Source: Glycomyces xiaoerkulensis
GTDB lineage: Bacteria > Actinomycetota > Actinomycetes > Mycobacteriales > Micromonosporaceae
DNA length: 53,462 nt
Assembly: GCF_002798405.1 (NCBI RefSeq)
Contig: NZ_PGGV01000008.1
Span: 1-53,462, forward strand
Reading direction: 5' to 3'
Shown here: positions 32,350 to 41,446 of the stretch, one piece after another
Numbering within the stretch: position 1 is the stretch's first letter
Layout of the letters: the number at the start of each line of letters is the position of its first letter
Made by a program: the position numbers and the translations under genes
Notes under the pieces: model-generated
Seen by the model: only the letters and a program-made list of their open reading frames with translations
Database searches by the model: none
Told to the model about the DNA's origin: nothing

Positions 32350-33618
32350 ATGTTGAAACGCAACCCCTTCCGCACGGCCCTCGCGGTCGGCACGGCCGCG
32401 GCGCTCGCAGCCGCCGGCGGCGCGTGCTCCTCCGAGTCCGAGGACGACACCGTGAACCTGACCGTGGGCCTGTTCGGCGACTTCGGCTTCGGCCCGCTGT
32501 ACGAGGAGTACATGGAGGCCAACCCCGGCATCGTGATCGAGGAGCGCATCGCCGAGTTCGCCGATCACCACACCAACCTCACCACCCACCTGGCCACCGG
32601 CAGCGGCGCGGCCGACATCGAGGCGGTCGAGGTCGGCTACATCAGCCAGTACACCGCCGAGCCCGACCGCTTCCACAATCTGCTCGACTACGGCGCCGGC
32701 GACCTCGAGGACCGGTGGCTCGACTGGAAATGGCAGCAGGGCCTCGCCACCGACGGCGGAGCCCAGATCGGCCTCGGCACCGACGTCGGCGGCATGGCCA
32801 TGTGCTACCGCCGCGACCTGTTCGAGGCCGCCGGGCTCCCGACCGAGCGCGACGAGGTCTCGGCACTGTGGGCCGAGTCGTGGGAGGACTACGTCGAGGT
32901 CGGCCACGACTACGTCGAGGCCACCGGCGGCGAGTACTTCTTCGAGTCCTCGGGCAACATGTTCCGCGCCATGGTCGAGCAGGCCGAGCAGGGCGTCTAC
33001 GACCGCGACGACAACATCGTCGTGGACTCCAACCCGGCCGTCAAGGAGTCCTGGGACCTGACGGTCGAGGCGGTCGAGGCGGGCATGTCCAACCAGCTCG
33101 AGGCCTGGACCCCCGAGTGGAACGCCAGCTTCACCGAGGGCACCTTCGCGACCATCATCTGCCCGGCGTGGATGACCACCTACATCGAGACCAACGCGCC
33201 CGACGCGGCCGGCCTGTGGGACATCGCCACCGTGCCGGGCGGGGCCGGAAACATGGGCGGTTCGCACCTGGTGCTGCCCGCCCAGGGCGAGCACCCCGAG
33301 GAGGCCTACGAGTTCATCGAGTGGCTCACCGCGCCCGAGCAGCAGCTCAAGGTCTTCGAGGAGACCGGGAACTTCCCGTCCACGCCCGAGCTGTACGAGG
33401 ACGAGGCGTTCACCGGCATGACCGCGGAGTACTTCAACGAGGCGCCGGTCGGCGAGATCTTCACCGACTCGGCCGAGTCGGTCGAGCCCCAGTACCAGGG
33501 GCCGCTGCAGGGCGACGTCCTGTCCACCATCGGCGCGGGCCTCGGCCGCATCGAGGAGGGCGCCCAGTCCCCCGACGAGGCCTGGCAGCAGGTCCTGAGC
33601 GACCTCGAGTCGTTCTAG
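32350..33618 (+). CDS. sugar ABC transporter substrate-binding lipoprotein
   Basis: 422 residues, extracellular solute-binding protein family 1. Lipoprotein signal with Cys26 (GGAC). Typical family features are the mature start VNLTVGLFGDFGF, the hinge region DIEAVEVGYISQY and the YEFIEWLTAPEQQ segment near the C terminus. The neighbouring GH16 enzyme and CebR-like regulator suggest beta-glucan oligosaccharides as ligand (inference). AAAGGAAAG lies about 9 bases before the ATG. Flanked on both sides by strong hairpins, as often seen for highly expressed binding-protein genes. Confidence 0.9.
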   Translation: MLKRNPFRTALAVGTAAALAAAGGACSSESEDDTVNLTVGLFGDFGFGPLYEEYMEANPGIVIEERIAEFADHHTNLTTHLATGSGAADIEAVEVGYISQYTAEPDRFHNLLDYGAGDLEDRWLDWKWQQGLATDGGAQIGLGTDVGGMAMCYRRDLFEAAGLPTERDEVSALWAESWEDYVEVGHDYVEATGGEYFFESSGNMFRAMVEQAEQGVYDRDDNIVVDSNPAVKESWDLTVEAVEAGMSNQLEAWTPEWNASFTEGTFATIICPAWMTTYIETNAPDAAGLWDIATVPGGAGNMGGSHLVLPAQGEHPEEAYEFIEWLTAPEQQLKVFEETGNFPSTPELYEDEAFTGMTAEYFNEAPVGEIFTDSAESVEPQYQGPLQGDVLSTIGAGLGRIEEGAQSPDEAWQQVLSDLESF

Positions 33619-33629
33619 CCCCAGAGACG

Positions 33630-33674
33630 GGGGCGGCTCCCCCGACGACCGACCCCGACCCGGGGAGCCGCCCC
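33630..33674 (+). terminator. hairpin after solute-binding protein gene
   Basis: A perfect 13-bp stem (33630-33642 with 33662-33674) with a 19-base loop lies 12 bases after the stop and 45 bases before the first permease. No T tract. It likely stabilises the 3-prime end of the binding-protein message and lowers transcription of the permeases. Confidence 0.55.
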
Positions 33675-33718
33675 TTCGCACCGTCCCGTCCCGATACTCC
33701 GAGCTCGAAAGCGACCCC

Positions 33719-34681
33719 ATGGCCATCGCCACCAAGGGCCGGGCCCCGAACCCCCGGAAACCCGCCACGGCGGGCCGGCTTCGGTACCGGCTCGACCTGC
33801 ACGCCTCCCCGTACCTCTACATAGCCCCGTTCTTCGTCCTGTTCGCGGCCTTCGGCCTGTTCCCGCTGGCGTTCACCGCGTGGGTGTCGCTCCACGACTG
33901 GAGCCTGCTGTCGGACGAGCACGTCTTCGTCGGCGCCGAGAACTACGCCAACCTGCTCACCGACGGCTACTTCTGGAACGCCCTGGTCAACACCATGTCG
34001 ATCCTGGCGCTGGCGACCGTGCCGCAGTTGCTGGCAGCGCTGTGCCTGGCCCACCTGCTGACCTTCCGGCTCCGCGGGCAGACGTTCTTCCGCATGGGCA
34101 TGCTCCTGCCGAACGTCGCCTCGGTGGTGGCGGTCGCGGTCATCTTCAGCCAACTGTTCGGCAGGGACTTCGGGCTCATCAACTGGGTGCTGGAGGCGCT
34201 CGGCGCCGGGCGCATCGACTGGCAGGCCGGACGGGCCTCCTCGCACGTGGCCATCGCGGTCATGGTCGCGTGGAAGTGGACCGGCTACAACACCCTCATC
34301 TACCTGGCGGCCATGCAGGCGGTGCCGCGCGAAGTCTACGAGGCCGCCCGCCTGGACGGCGCCGGGCGGCTCTCGCAACTGTTCAGAGTGACCGTGCCGA
34401 TGATCCGCCCCACGATCGTCTTCACCGTCATCGTGTCGACCATCTACGGCCTCCAGATCTTCGCCGAGCCCCAACTGTTCGGGGGCGCCGGGGCGAGCGG
34501 CGTCACCGGCGGACCGTCCCGGCAGTTCCAGACGCTGACGCTGTACCTGTACGAGCACGGGTTCAACCGCGGCTTCGAATTCGGCTACGCCTCGGCGGTG
34601 GCCTGGACGATGTTCGCCGTCATCGTGGTGATCGCCCTGCTGAACTATCTACTCGTCAAACGGATCCGGAGCTCCTCGTGA
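33719..34681 (+). CDS. sugar ABC transporter permease (MalF/CebF type)
   Basis: 320 residues, six transmembrane helices after a basic cytoplasmic N terminus. The ATPase-contact EAA loop is EVYEAARLDGAGRLSQLFRVTVP (about 206-228). It is closest in style to CebF-like permeases for cellobiose or related beta-glucosides. Its TGA overlaps the next gene's GTG (GTGA), so the two permeases are translationally coupled. Confidence 0.9.
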   Translation: MAIATKGRAPNPRKPATAGRLRYRLDLHASPYLYIAPFFVLFAAFGLFPLAFTAWVSLHDWSLLSDEHVFVGAENYANLLTDGYFWNALVNTMSILALATVPQLLAALCLAHLLTFRLRGQTFFRMGMLLPNVASVVAVAVIFSQLFGRDFGLINWVLEALGAGRIDWQAGRASSHVAIAVMVAWKWTGYNTLIYLAAMQAVPREVYEAARLDGAGRLSQLFRVTVPMIRPTIVFTVIVSTIYGLQIFAEPQLFGGAGASGVTGGPSRQFQTLTLYLYEHGFNRGFEFGYASAVAWTMFAVIVVIALLNYLLVKRIRSSS

Positions 34682-35547
34682 CGTCGATACCGAGCGCGCG
34701 CAAGCGGCGCGCCCACCTCCGCCTGATGCGCAACCGGCCCGGCAGGCTCGCCTACCTGACGCTGGTCGCGGTGATGTTCTTCTCCGGGTTCCCGCTGTAC
34801 TACAGCCTCGTGGTCGCCTCCAAGGACAACTCGGCGCTGGCGCAGGTCCCGCCACCGGTGCTGCCCGGTGCGAACCTGGTCGAGAACGTGGGGCGCGTGT
34901 TCGACACCGTCCCGTTCGACTTCGCCCTGCTCAACTCCGCGATCGTGAGCCTCAGCGTCACCGCCTCGGTCGTGTTCTTCTCGACCCTGGCCGGGTTCGC
35001 GTTCGCCAAACTCGAGTTCCGCGCCTCCAAGGCCCTGCTGGTGGCGGTCGTGGCGACGATGATGGTGCCGGTGCAACTGGGCGTGATCCCGCTGTACATG
35101 CTCATGGTCGAACTCCACTTGACCGACACCCTGTGGGCGGTGGTCGCCCCGGGCCTGGTCAACGCCTTCGGTGTGTTCTTCATGACCCAGTACCTGCGCG
35201 GGGCGATGCCCGGCGACCTGATCGAGGCGGCCCGCATGGACGGGGCCAGCACGTTCCGGATCTTCTGGCAGGTGGTCTTCCCCGTCGCCCGCCCGGCCGC
35301 GGTCGTGCTGGGCGTGCTGACCTTCCTGACCGCCTGGAACGACTACTTCTGGCCCTTGATCGTGCTCTCCAGCCCCGAGAAGTACACCGTCCAGGTGGCG
35401 CTGTCCTCGCTCAGCGGCGGCTACGTCACCGACTACTCGCTCGTGCTGACCGCGACGATGCTGGCTACCCTTCCCCTACTGGCGGTGTTCGCGCTGCTGG
35501 GCAAATACATGATCGCCGGGATCATGCAAGGTGCGGTAAAGGGCTGA
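34678..35547 (+). CDS. sugar ABC transporter permease (MalG/CebG type)
   Basis: About 289 residues, six helices. EAA loop DLIEAARMDGASTFRIFWQVVFP (about 180-202). The GTG at 34678 overlaps the stop of the preceding permease; a longer upstream frame is antisense-like shadow sequence within that gene. No ATP-binding gene follows, so the importer must borrow a shared MsiK-type ATPase (family knowledge for actinomycete CebEFG and similar systems). The LacI regulator gene starts 10 bases downstream. Confidence 0.9.
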   Translation: MTSIPSARKRRAHLRLMRNRPGRLAYLTLVAVMFFSGFPLYYSLVVASKDNSALAQVPPPVLPGANLVENVGRVFDTVPFDFALLNSAIVSLSVTASVVFFSTLAGFAFAKLEFRASKALLVAVVATMMVPVQLGVIPLYMLMVELHLTDTLWAVVAPGLVNAFGVFFMTQYLRGAMPGDLIEAARMDGASTFRIFWQVVFPVARPAAVVLGVLTFLTAWNDYFWPLIVLSSPEKYTVQVALSSLSGGYVTDYSLVLTATMLATLPLLAVFALLGKYMIAGIMQGAVKG

Positions 35548-35557
35548 GGCTGAGCGA

Positions 35558-36574
35558 ATGGGATTGACGGAACCGAGCAGGCGGCGACCGACGCTGGAAG
35601 AGGTGGCCGAACGGGCGGGCGTGTCGCGGGCGACCGTGTCGCGGGTGGTGAACGGGCAGAGCTCGGTCGCCGAGCACCTGCGCACGGCGGTCGAGGCCGC
35701 CGCCACCGAGATGGGCTACGTGCCGCACGCCGCGGCGCGTTCGCTGGTGACCCAGCGGACCGAATCGGTGGCGCTGATCGTGCCCGAGTCGCCGACGCGG
35801 GTGTTCTCCGACGACCAGTTCTTCCCCAGCGTCATCAGGGGCGTGGCCACCGAACTCGACGCGGCCGGGAAACTCCTGGTGCTCATGACCACCGGCTCGG
35901 CCGAGGGCCGGGCGCGGGTGGAGCGGTACTCGGTCGGCGGCCACGTCGACGGGGTCATGTTCGCCTCGCTGCACGACGCCGATCCGCTGCCCGAGCTGAT
36001 GCTCCGGCGCGGGGTGCCGGTGGTGGTCAACGGCATGCTGCCGCACTCGACGGTGCCGTACATAGACGTCGACCACGTCGGCGGGGTCCAGGCCGCGGTC
36101 GAGCACCTGCTGGCTCTCGGCCGGACCAGGATCGCGACCGTCGCCGGCCCGCAGGACATGGTCGCCGGCCGCGCCCGCCTGGAGGGCTACCGGCGGGCCC
36201 TGGCCGCCGCCGACCGGCGGGCGATCGTCGCGGTCGGCGACTTCACCGCCGAGTCGGGCACGGACGCGATGCGCCAGCTTCTGGCCGACGAGCCGGACCT
36301 CGACGCGGTGTTCATCGCCTCGGACCTGATGGCCCACGGGGCGCTCTCGGCGCTGCGGGAGGCCGGCAAGCGCGTGCCCGAGGACGTGGCCGTGGTCGGC
36401 TTCGACGACATCGCCCTGGCCGATTACTCCGAACCGCCGCTCACGACGGTGCGGCAGCCGATCACCGAGATCGGCCGCACGCTGGCCCGGCACATGCTGA
36501 AGCTGCTCGGTGGCGGCGACGTCCAGCACGCCACCATTCTGCCCACCGAGCTGGTGGTGCGCGAGTCGGCCTAG
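35558..36574 (+). CDS. LacI-family transcriptional regulator (CebR-like)
   Basis: 338 residues. N-terminal helix-turn-helix PTLEEVAERAGVSRATVSRVVNG (11-33) with hinge helix MGYVPHAAARSL, then a periplasmic-binding-like effector domain ending DDIALADYSEPPLTTVRQP. It ends the importer operon, 10 bases after the permease stop, with GAGG before the ATG. It most likely represses the GH16 and importer genes through the palindromes at 30680 and 30724, released by an oligosaccharide such as cellobiose or laminaribiose (inference). Confidence 0.9.
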   Translation: MGLTEPSRRRPTLEEVAERAGVSRATVSRVVNGQSSVAEHLRTAVEAAATEMGYVPHAAARSLVTQRTESVALIVPESPTRVFSDDQFFPSVIRGVATELDAAGKLLVLMTTGSAEGRARVERYSVGGHVDGVMFASLHDADPLPELMLRRGVPVVVNGMLPHSTVPYIDVDHVGGVQAAVEHLLALGRTRIATVAGPQDMVAGRARLEGYRRALAAADRRAIVAVGDFTAESGTDAMRQLLADEPDLDAVFIASDLMAHGALSALREAGKRVPEDVAVVGFDDIALADYSEPPLTTVRQPITEIGRTLARHMLKLLGGGDVQHATILPTELVVRESA

Positions 36575-36714
36575 GTGAAGACCGAAACGCCGCCGGGGCC
36601 TACCAGGAGGCCCACGATGATGAACAGGATGCCGAGCATGATTCTGGATCTGAACAGCAGAAAGATCCCGTAGACGACCAGAATCACCGCGAGTATCCAC
36701 AGAATGAACTCCAT
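36571..36714 (-). CDS. GPGG-motif small membrane protein
   Basis: 47 residues: MEFILWILAVILVVYGIFLL opens a first helix, then FRSRIM, a second helix LGILFIIVGLLV, and the ending GPGGVSVFT. The terminal GPGG motif after a two-helix hairpin matches the actinobacterial GPGG-motif small membrane protein family, function unknown. Third positions are less GC-rich than in the neighbours. Its stop overlaps the convergent LacI stop by 4 bases. There is no strong ribosome site; TAGACA about 9 bases upstream may be a -10 of a leaderless message. Confidence 0.75.
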   Translation of the reverse strand: MEFILWILAVILVVYGIFLLFRSRIMLGILFIIVGLLVGPGGVSVFT

Positions 36715-36784
36715 ATCCGTTGTCTACCCGCCGGCGCCGGAATTATGTACGCCCGCTGTCGCAGGTGCGTGCTCCACTGGAACG

Positions 36785-38349
36785 GTGACGGTCGCGATAG
36801 TGCCCGGCAGGGGCTCCGAGGGGTGGACGATGGAGCTCCCCGGCGGGCCCGTGCGCCGTCACGGCGACCTCGCCGCGGCCGTGGCCGAGACCGAGGCCGA
36901 CGCCGCGCCGCGCTGGGTGGTGGCCGACTCCGCCCGCGACTACGCCCGGCTCCTGGAGGCCGGGGTCCGGCTGGGGCGGTGCCGGGACCTGCGGCTGGCC
37001 GAACGCATCCTCTCCCGGGTCGAGGGGCGCGAGCCGGCCCCCGAGGCCGCCGAGCCCGACCCCGACGCCGGCACGCTGTTCGAACGCGAGCCCGAGCCGG
37101 TCGACGGCCCGGCGCTGCTCACCCGGCTCCAGGCGGGCTGGCTGGACCAGCGGCGGCGGCTGCGAGCGGCCGGCATCGCCGGGCTGGGGACGCTGCTGGC
37201 CGCCGAATCGGCCGGCGGCCTGGTCGCCGCCGAGATGATGCGCACCGGCGTCCCGTTCGACCTCGAGGTCCACGACGAGCTGCTGCGGGAACTGCTCGGG
37301 CCGCGCCCCACCCGAGGAATGCGGCCGCGCAAGCTCCAAGCCCTGGCCGACCGGGTCGCCGAGGCGTTCGGCCACCGGCTCAACCCCGATTCGACCAAAC
37401 AGGTCCTCGCCGCCTTCCGCGCCGCGGGAGTGGAGGTGCGGACCACCCACCACTGGGAACTGTCCCAGGTCGACCACCCCGCCGTGGAGGCGCTCCAGGT
37501 CTACCGCGAGCACGCCCGGGTGTGGAGCGCGTTCGCTGGAACTGGGCCGACGAGTGGACGAGCGAGGGGCGGTTCAGGCCGGTCTACTCCGTGGGCGGGA
37601 CCGACACCGGCCGGTGGGCCACCGACGGCGGCGGTGCGCTCCAGATGCCGCACGCCGTCCGCGCGGCCATCAGGGCCGAACCGGGCTGGAGGCTCGTGGT
37701 CGCCGACGCCGCCCAACTGGAGCCGCGCCTGCTGGCGGCCATCAGCGGCGACCGGGCCATGATGGCCGCCACCGGCGCCGACGACCTCTACACCGAGCTC
37801 GCCCCCGATCTGGGCGGCGAGCGGGACAAGGCCAAGCGGGCGCTCCTGTCGGCCATGTACGGCGGCCTGGCCGGCGAGGCGGCGGCGCTGGCGGCGCTCA
37901 TGCGCGAGCGGTTCCCCGCCGCCTACGACTGCGTCGAGACCGCCGCCCGCACCGGCGAGCGCGGCGGCGTCGTCCGCACCTGGCTCGGCCGCACCGCACC
38001 CGCACCGCCGGCCGAATGGTGGAGCGCGCTCAACTCCGAGCGCGGCACCCGGGCCGCCGCACGGCGGGGCCGGTTCACCCGCAACTTCATCGTCCAGGGC
38101 ACCGCCGCCGAATGGGCGCTGGTGGTGCTGGCGCTGCTGCGCCGCGCCCTCGCCGACGAGGGCCTGGGCGAGCTGGTGTTCTACCTGCACGACGAGGTCA
38201 TGGTCCACGCTCCGGCCGATTGCGCCGAGGCCGTGTGCGCGGCGGTCGAGCGGGCCGCCGACGAGGCCACCCGCACCCTGTTCGGCGACCTGCCGGTCCG
38301 ACTCCCGCTGCGCCCGAAGGTCGTCTCCAGCTACGCCGAGGCGAAGTAG
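36785..38349 (+). pseudogene. family A DNA polymerase/3-5 exonuclease-like gene, frameshifted
   Basis: Reads from a GTG at 36785 as the actinobacterial bifunctional 3-5 exonuclease/DNA polymerase protein (about 520 residues). The first frame covers a degenerate exonuclease-like part and the polymerase thumb up to VWSAFAG (37539). From there the homology continues in another frame (NWADEWTSEGRFRPVYSVGG onward), so one base is missing near 37535-37543. Downstream, polymerase motif A (VVADAAQLEPR), motif B (KRALLSAMYGG) and motif C (YLHDEVMVHAP) are intact. The first frame continues only to 37762 with out-of-frame residues. Either a real mutation or a sequencing error; the intact motifs suggest it is recent. 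Confidence 0.8.
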
Positions 38350-38376
38350 ACGCCGCCGGGAAGGACGCCGGGCCTA

Positions 38377-38388
38377 GTACCCCGGTAC
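38377..38388. promoter_or_regulatory. inverted repeat upstream of ABC exporter
   Basis: GTACC, two bases, GGTAC form a perfect 5+5 palindrome about 70 bases before the ABC ATPase start. The LuxR/NarL-type response regulator encoded in the same operon could bind here. Short, so tentative. Confidence 0.3.
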
Positions 38389-38457
38389 CAGCGGCGGCGG
38401 CGAAGTTCCGGCCGCAGCCCGATGGAATCGGGCCCGCGCGTCCGTAGCTTCGAGGAC

Positions 38458-39378
38458 ATGATCGAGATCGAGCACCTCACGAAGCGATACGGCAGGAAGA
38501 CCGCCGTCGACGACCTCAGTTTCACCGTCAAGCCCGGCACCGTGACCGGTTTCCTCGGCCCCAACGGCTCCGGCAAGTCGACCACGATGCGCACCGTCGT
38601 CGGACTCGACGCCCCCACCTCGGGGACCGTCCGCGTGAACGGCCGGCGCTACGCCCGATTCCGGGCGCCCATGACCGAGGTCGGGGCGCTGCTGGAGGCC
38701 AAGTCGGTCCACTCCGGCCGCACCGCCTACAAGCACCTGATGGCGCTGGCCCACACCCATTCCATCCCCAAGCGGCGGGTCCTGGAGGTCATCGACCTGG
38801 TGGGGCTGACCGACGTCGCCGGCAAGCGGGCCGGCGGATTCAGCCTCGGCATGGGCCAGCGCCTCGGCATCGCCGTGGCGTTGCTCGGCGACCCGGCGGT
38901 GCTGATCCTGGACGAGCCGGTCAACGGCCTCGACCCCGACGGGGTGCGCTGGATCCGGGAGCTGCTGAGGGACCTGGCCCGGGAGGGCCGGACGGTGTTC
39001 CTGTCCTCGCACTTGATGAGTGAACTCGCTCAAACGGCCGATCACCTGGTGGTCATCGGTCAGGGACGGCTGCTGGCCGACACCTCGATGGAGGATTTCG
39101 TGGACGGCCGCGGCGGCGGCCGGGTCCGGGTCGTCTCGCCCGAGGCGGGGTCGCTGGCCGAGCGGATCCAGGGGCCGGGCGTCACCGTCACCAGCCCCGA
39201 GTCGGGGGTGCTGGAGGTCCAGGGAGCCGGGGCCGCCGCGGTCGGCGAGGCGGCCGCGGCGCACGGGATCGTGCTGCACGAGCTGCACCTCCAGCGCGCC
39301 TCGCTCGAAGACGTGTTCATGGAGATCACCGCCGACGCGGTCGAGTTCCAGCAGACGAAGGAAGGAGCGGCGGCGTGA
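38458..39378 (+). CDS. ABC transporter ATP-binding protein (exporter type)
   Basis: About 306 residues. Walker A GPNGSGKST (34-42), signature FSLGMGQRLGIA, Walker B VLILDEPVNGLDPDG and switch His in SSHLMSE. The long C-terminal extension after the ATPase domain is typical of DrrA/bacitracin-type ATPases. It pairs with the membrane protein that follows and probably exports an antibiotic or lipid-like compound. GAGGAC precedes the ATG at 38458. First gene of a four-gene operon with a two-component system. Confidence 0.9.
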   Translation: MIEIEHLTKRYGRKTAVDDLSFTVKPGTVTGFLGPNGSGKSTTMRTVVGLDAPTSGTVRVNGRRYARFRAPMTEVGALLEAKSVHSGRTAYKHLMALAHTHSIPKRRVLEVIDLVGLTDVAGKRAGGFSLGMGQRLGIAVALLGDPAVLILDEPVNGLDPDGVRWIRELLRDLAREGRTVFLSSHLMSELAQTADHLVVIGQGRLLADTSMEDFVDGRGGGRVRVVSPEAGSLAERIQGPGVTVTSPESGVLEVQGAGAAAVGEAAAAHGIVLHELHLQRASLEDVFMEITADAVEFQQTKEGAAA

Positions 39379-40202
39379 TGACCACCGCGACCATGGCAGA
39401 GGAACCGGCGGTCTTCACACCGCCGCAGCAGTACCGCGTGAGCGGACCTGGCCTGCTCCGCTCGGAGTGGACCAAGTTCTGGTCGCTGCGGTCGAGCTGG
39501 ATCGTGCTGGTCTGCGCGGCGCTGTTCGGGGCCGGGATCGGCATGGCCGTCGCCGCCGACTTCCGGTTCGGCGCCGAGCCTTCGGTCGAGGGCGGCGTGA
39601 CCGGCCTGGACGTGCTGTTCGGGTTCGGCATCGGTGCGGTGTTCATCGCCGTGCTCGGGGCGCTGTTCATCACCGGCGAGTACACGACCGGGTCCATCCG
39701 GTCCACCATGGCCGCCGCTCCCCGCCGCACCGGGGTGCTGTGGTCCAAGGCCGCCGTGTTCGCCTCGATCGTCCTCGCGGTCTACGCCGCGCTGGTGTTC
39801 GCGACGTTCTTCGCCACGCAGGCGCTGCTGGCGGACACCCATCTGGGCGGGATGAGCCTGTCGGACGAGGGCGTGCTCCGCGTCCTGACCGGCTACGTGG
39901 TCTCCACGGCTTATCTGGGCCTGCTGGGCCTGGCGATCGGTGCGATCCTGCGCAACTCGGCCGGGTCGATCAGCTTCTACATCGGCGTGGTCCTGCTCCT
40001 GCCGGAGCTGGCGACCATGCTTCCGTGGGATTGGGTCGCCGAGGTGACCCCGTATGCGCCCGGCAACGCGCCCAACACGCTGACGTGGCTGGACACCACC
40101 GGTGCGACCCTGTCGGTCGGAGCCTCGTGGCTGTGGATGGGGATCTGGACGGCCGTCTCCTTCGGGCTCGCGGCCCTGCTCCTGAAGCGCCGGGACGTGT
40201 GA
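39375..40202 (+). CDS. ABC transporter permease (ABC-2 type)
   Basis: 275 residues, about six transmembrane helices, with the ABC-2 start LLRSEWTKFWSLRSSWI and the conserved GEYTTGSIRSTMAAAPRR loop. The GTG at 39375 overlaps the ATPase stop as GTGA (an ATG three bases later is possible). It forms the membrane channel of the exporter. The histidine kinase starts 11 bases after it. Confidence 0.88.
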   Translation: MMTTATMAEEPAVFTPPQQYRVSGPGLLRSEWTKFWSLRSSWIVLVCAALFGAGIGMAVAADFRFGAEPSVEGGVTGLDVLFGFGIGAVFIAVLGALFITGEYTTGSIRSTMAAAPRRTGVLWSKAAVFASIVLAVYAALVFATFFATQALLADTHLGGMSLSDEGVLRVLTGYVVSTAYLGLLGLAIGAILRNSAGSISFYIGVVLLLPELATMLPWDWVAEVTPYAPGNAPNTLTWLDTTGATLSVGASWLWMGIWTAVSFGLAALLLKRRDV

Positions 40203-40212
40203 GAATGCCGTC

Positions 40213-41412
40213 GTGGCCCAATCCGTGATCGCCCCGCGCAAGCGGGGCCTGTGGCAGCGGATGTCGGAGTTCGACTCCCGGCATCCGCTGCTGTGGAATC
40301 TGGTCCCCCTGCTGCTGTACCTGTTCATCCTGTGCGCGGGCGCGACCTCCTGGTCCGAGTCGCCGCGCCGCCTGGGCCTGCAGTTGATCCTCGGGGCGGC
40401 GCTGATGGTGCCGCTGATCTGGCGGCGCCGCTATCCGTTCGCGGTGCTGCTGAGCCAGTTGGTGCCGATGTCGTTCGTCCTGTGGTTCGAGCTCACCGGG
40501 GCCGGCGGCGAGATCGCCGACAGCGCTGCGGCGATCGCGTTCACGCTGGCGCTGTACAACGTGGTGCTCCGGCGGCCGCTGAAGCTGCTGTGGTGGGCGG
40601 GCCTGGTGGGTCTGGCGACGGCGGTGGCGGACTGGGCGCTGAACTCGCGCGTCCGTTCGCTCTTCGAGCTGTTCATCGGGCAGATCCTCCCGACCGCCTT
40701 CGTGTTCGCGTTCATCGTCGCCATTGCGATGCTGATCCGCACCAGGCGGAGCTTCCAGCAGTCGGAGCGGGAGGTGGCGGCCCAGCGGGCGGTGCAGGAG
40801 GAGCGGGCGCGGATCGCCCGGGACATGCACGACATCATCGGCCACAACCTGGCGGTGATCAACGCGCTGGCCGACGGCGGTTCGTATGCGGCGACCGCCT
40901 CGCCCGAGCGGGCGCGGGAGGCGCTGACGGCGATCGGGGCGACGAGCCGGCAGGCGCTGAGCGAGCTGCGGCGGGTCCTGTCGGTGCTGCGGGAGGACGG
41001 TTCGGAGCGTCCGGAGTTGGCGCCGCAGCCGGGCCTGTCGGACCTGGCGGCGCTGGTCGAGCGGGTGCGGGAGGCGGGGCTGCCGGTGTCGGTCAAGACC
41101 ACCGGGTACCGCTGGGAGTTGTCGGAGAATCAGCAGTTGGCGGTCTACCGGACCGTGCAGGAGGCGCTGACGAACGCGCTCAAGCACGCCGCCGGGCCGC
41201 GGCGGGCGCAGGTGGCGATCGAGTTCGGCGAGGACGGGCTTTCGGTCGCGGTCTCCAATACCGGTCCGGTGGAGGTGGACACGGGCGTCCGGCGGGGCCT
41301 GGCCGGGCTGAGCGAGCGGGCGGCGGCCTTCGGCGGCACAATGGAGGCCGGTCCGCAGCCGTCCGGCGGCTGGCGGGTGGCGATCTGGCTGCCCCGGGCC
41401 GGCACCGAATGA
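40213..41412 (+). CDS. sensor histidine kinase, NarL/DesK type
   Basis: 399 residues. About five membrane helices (30-175) with almost no external loop, so it likely senses within the membrane. The HisKA_3 dimer helix carries His206 in ARDMHDIIGHNL; the HATPase domain has the N box EALTNALKHA and G box GLAGLSERAAAFGG. GTG start, 11 bases after the permease gene. With the response regulator it probably senses the compound exported or the membrane damage it causes. Confidence 0.92.
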   Translation: MAQSVIAPRKRGLWQRMSEFDSRHPLLWNLVPLLLYLFILCAGATSWSESPRRLGLQLILGAALMVPLIWRRRYPFAVLLSQLVPMSFVLWFELTGAGGEIADSAAAIAFTLALYNVVLRRPLKLLWWAGLVGLATAVADWALNSRVRSLFELFIGQILPTAFVFAFIVAIAMLIRTRRSFQQSEREVAAQRAVQEERARIARDMHDIIGHNLAVINALADGGSYAATASPERAREALTAIGATSRQALSELRRVLSVLREDGSERPELAPQPGLSDLAALVERVREAGLPVSVKTTGYRWELSENQQLAVYRTVQEALTNALKHAAGPRRAQVAIEFGEDGLSVAVSNTGPVEVDTGVRRGLAGLSERAAAFGGTMEAGPQPSGGWRVAIWLPRAGTE

Positions 41413-41446
41413 GTTCCGCCGGCATCGCCTAGTGAGGAAGCGACAC

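Noticed and set aside
37535..37545. Programmed frameshift in the polymerase gene
   Set aside because: No slippery heptamer, no downstream structure, and no precedent in the family; mutation or sequencing error is simpler.
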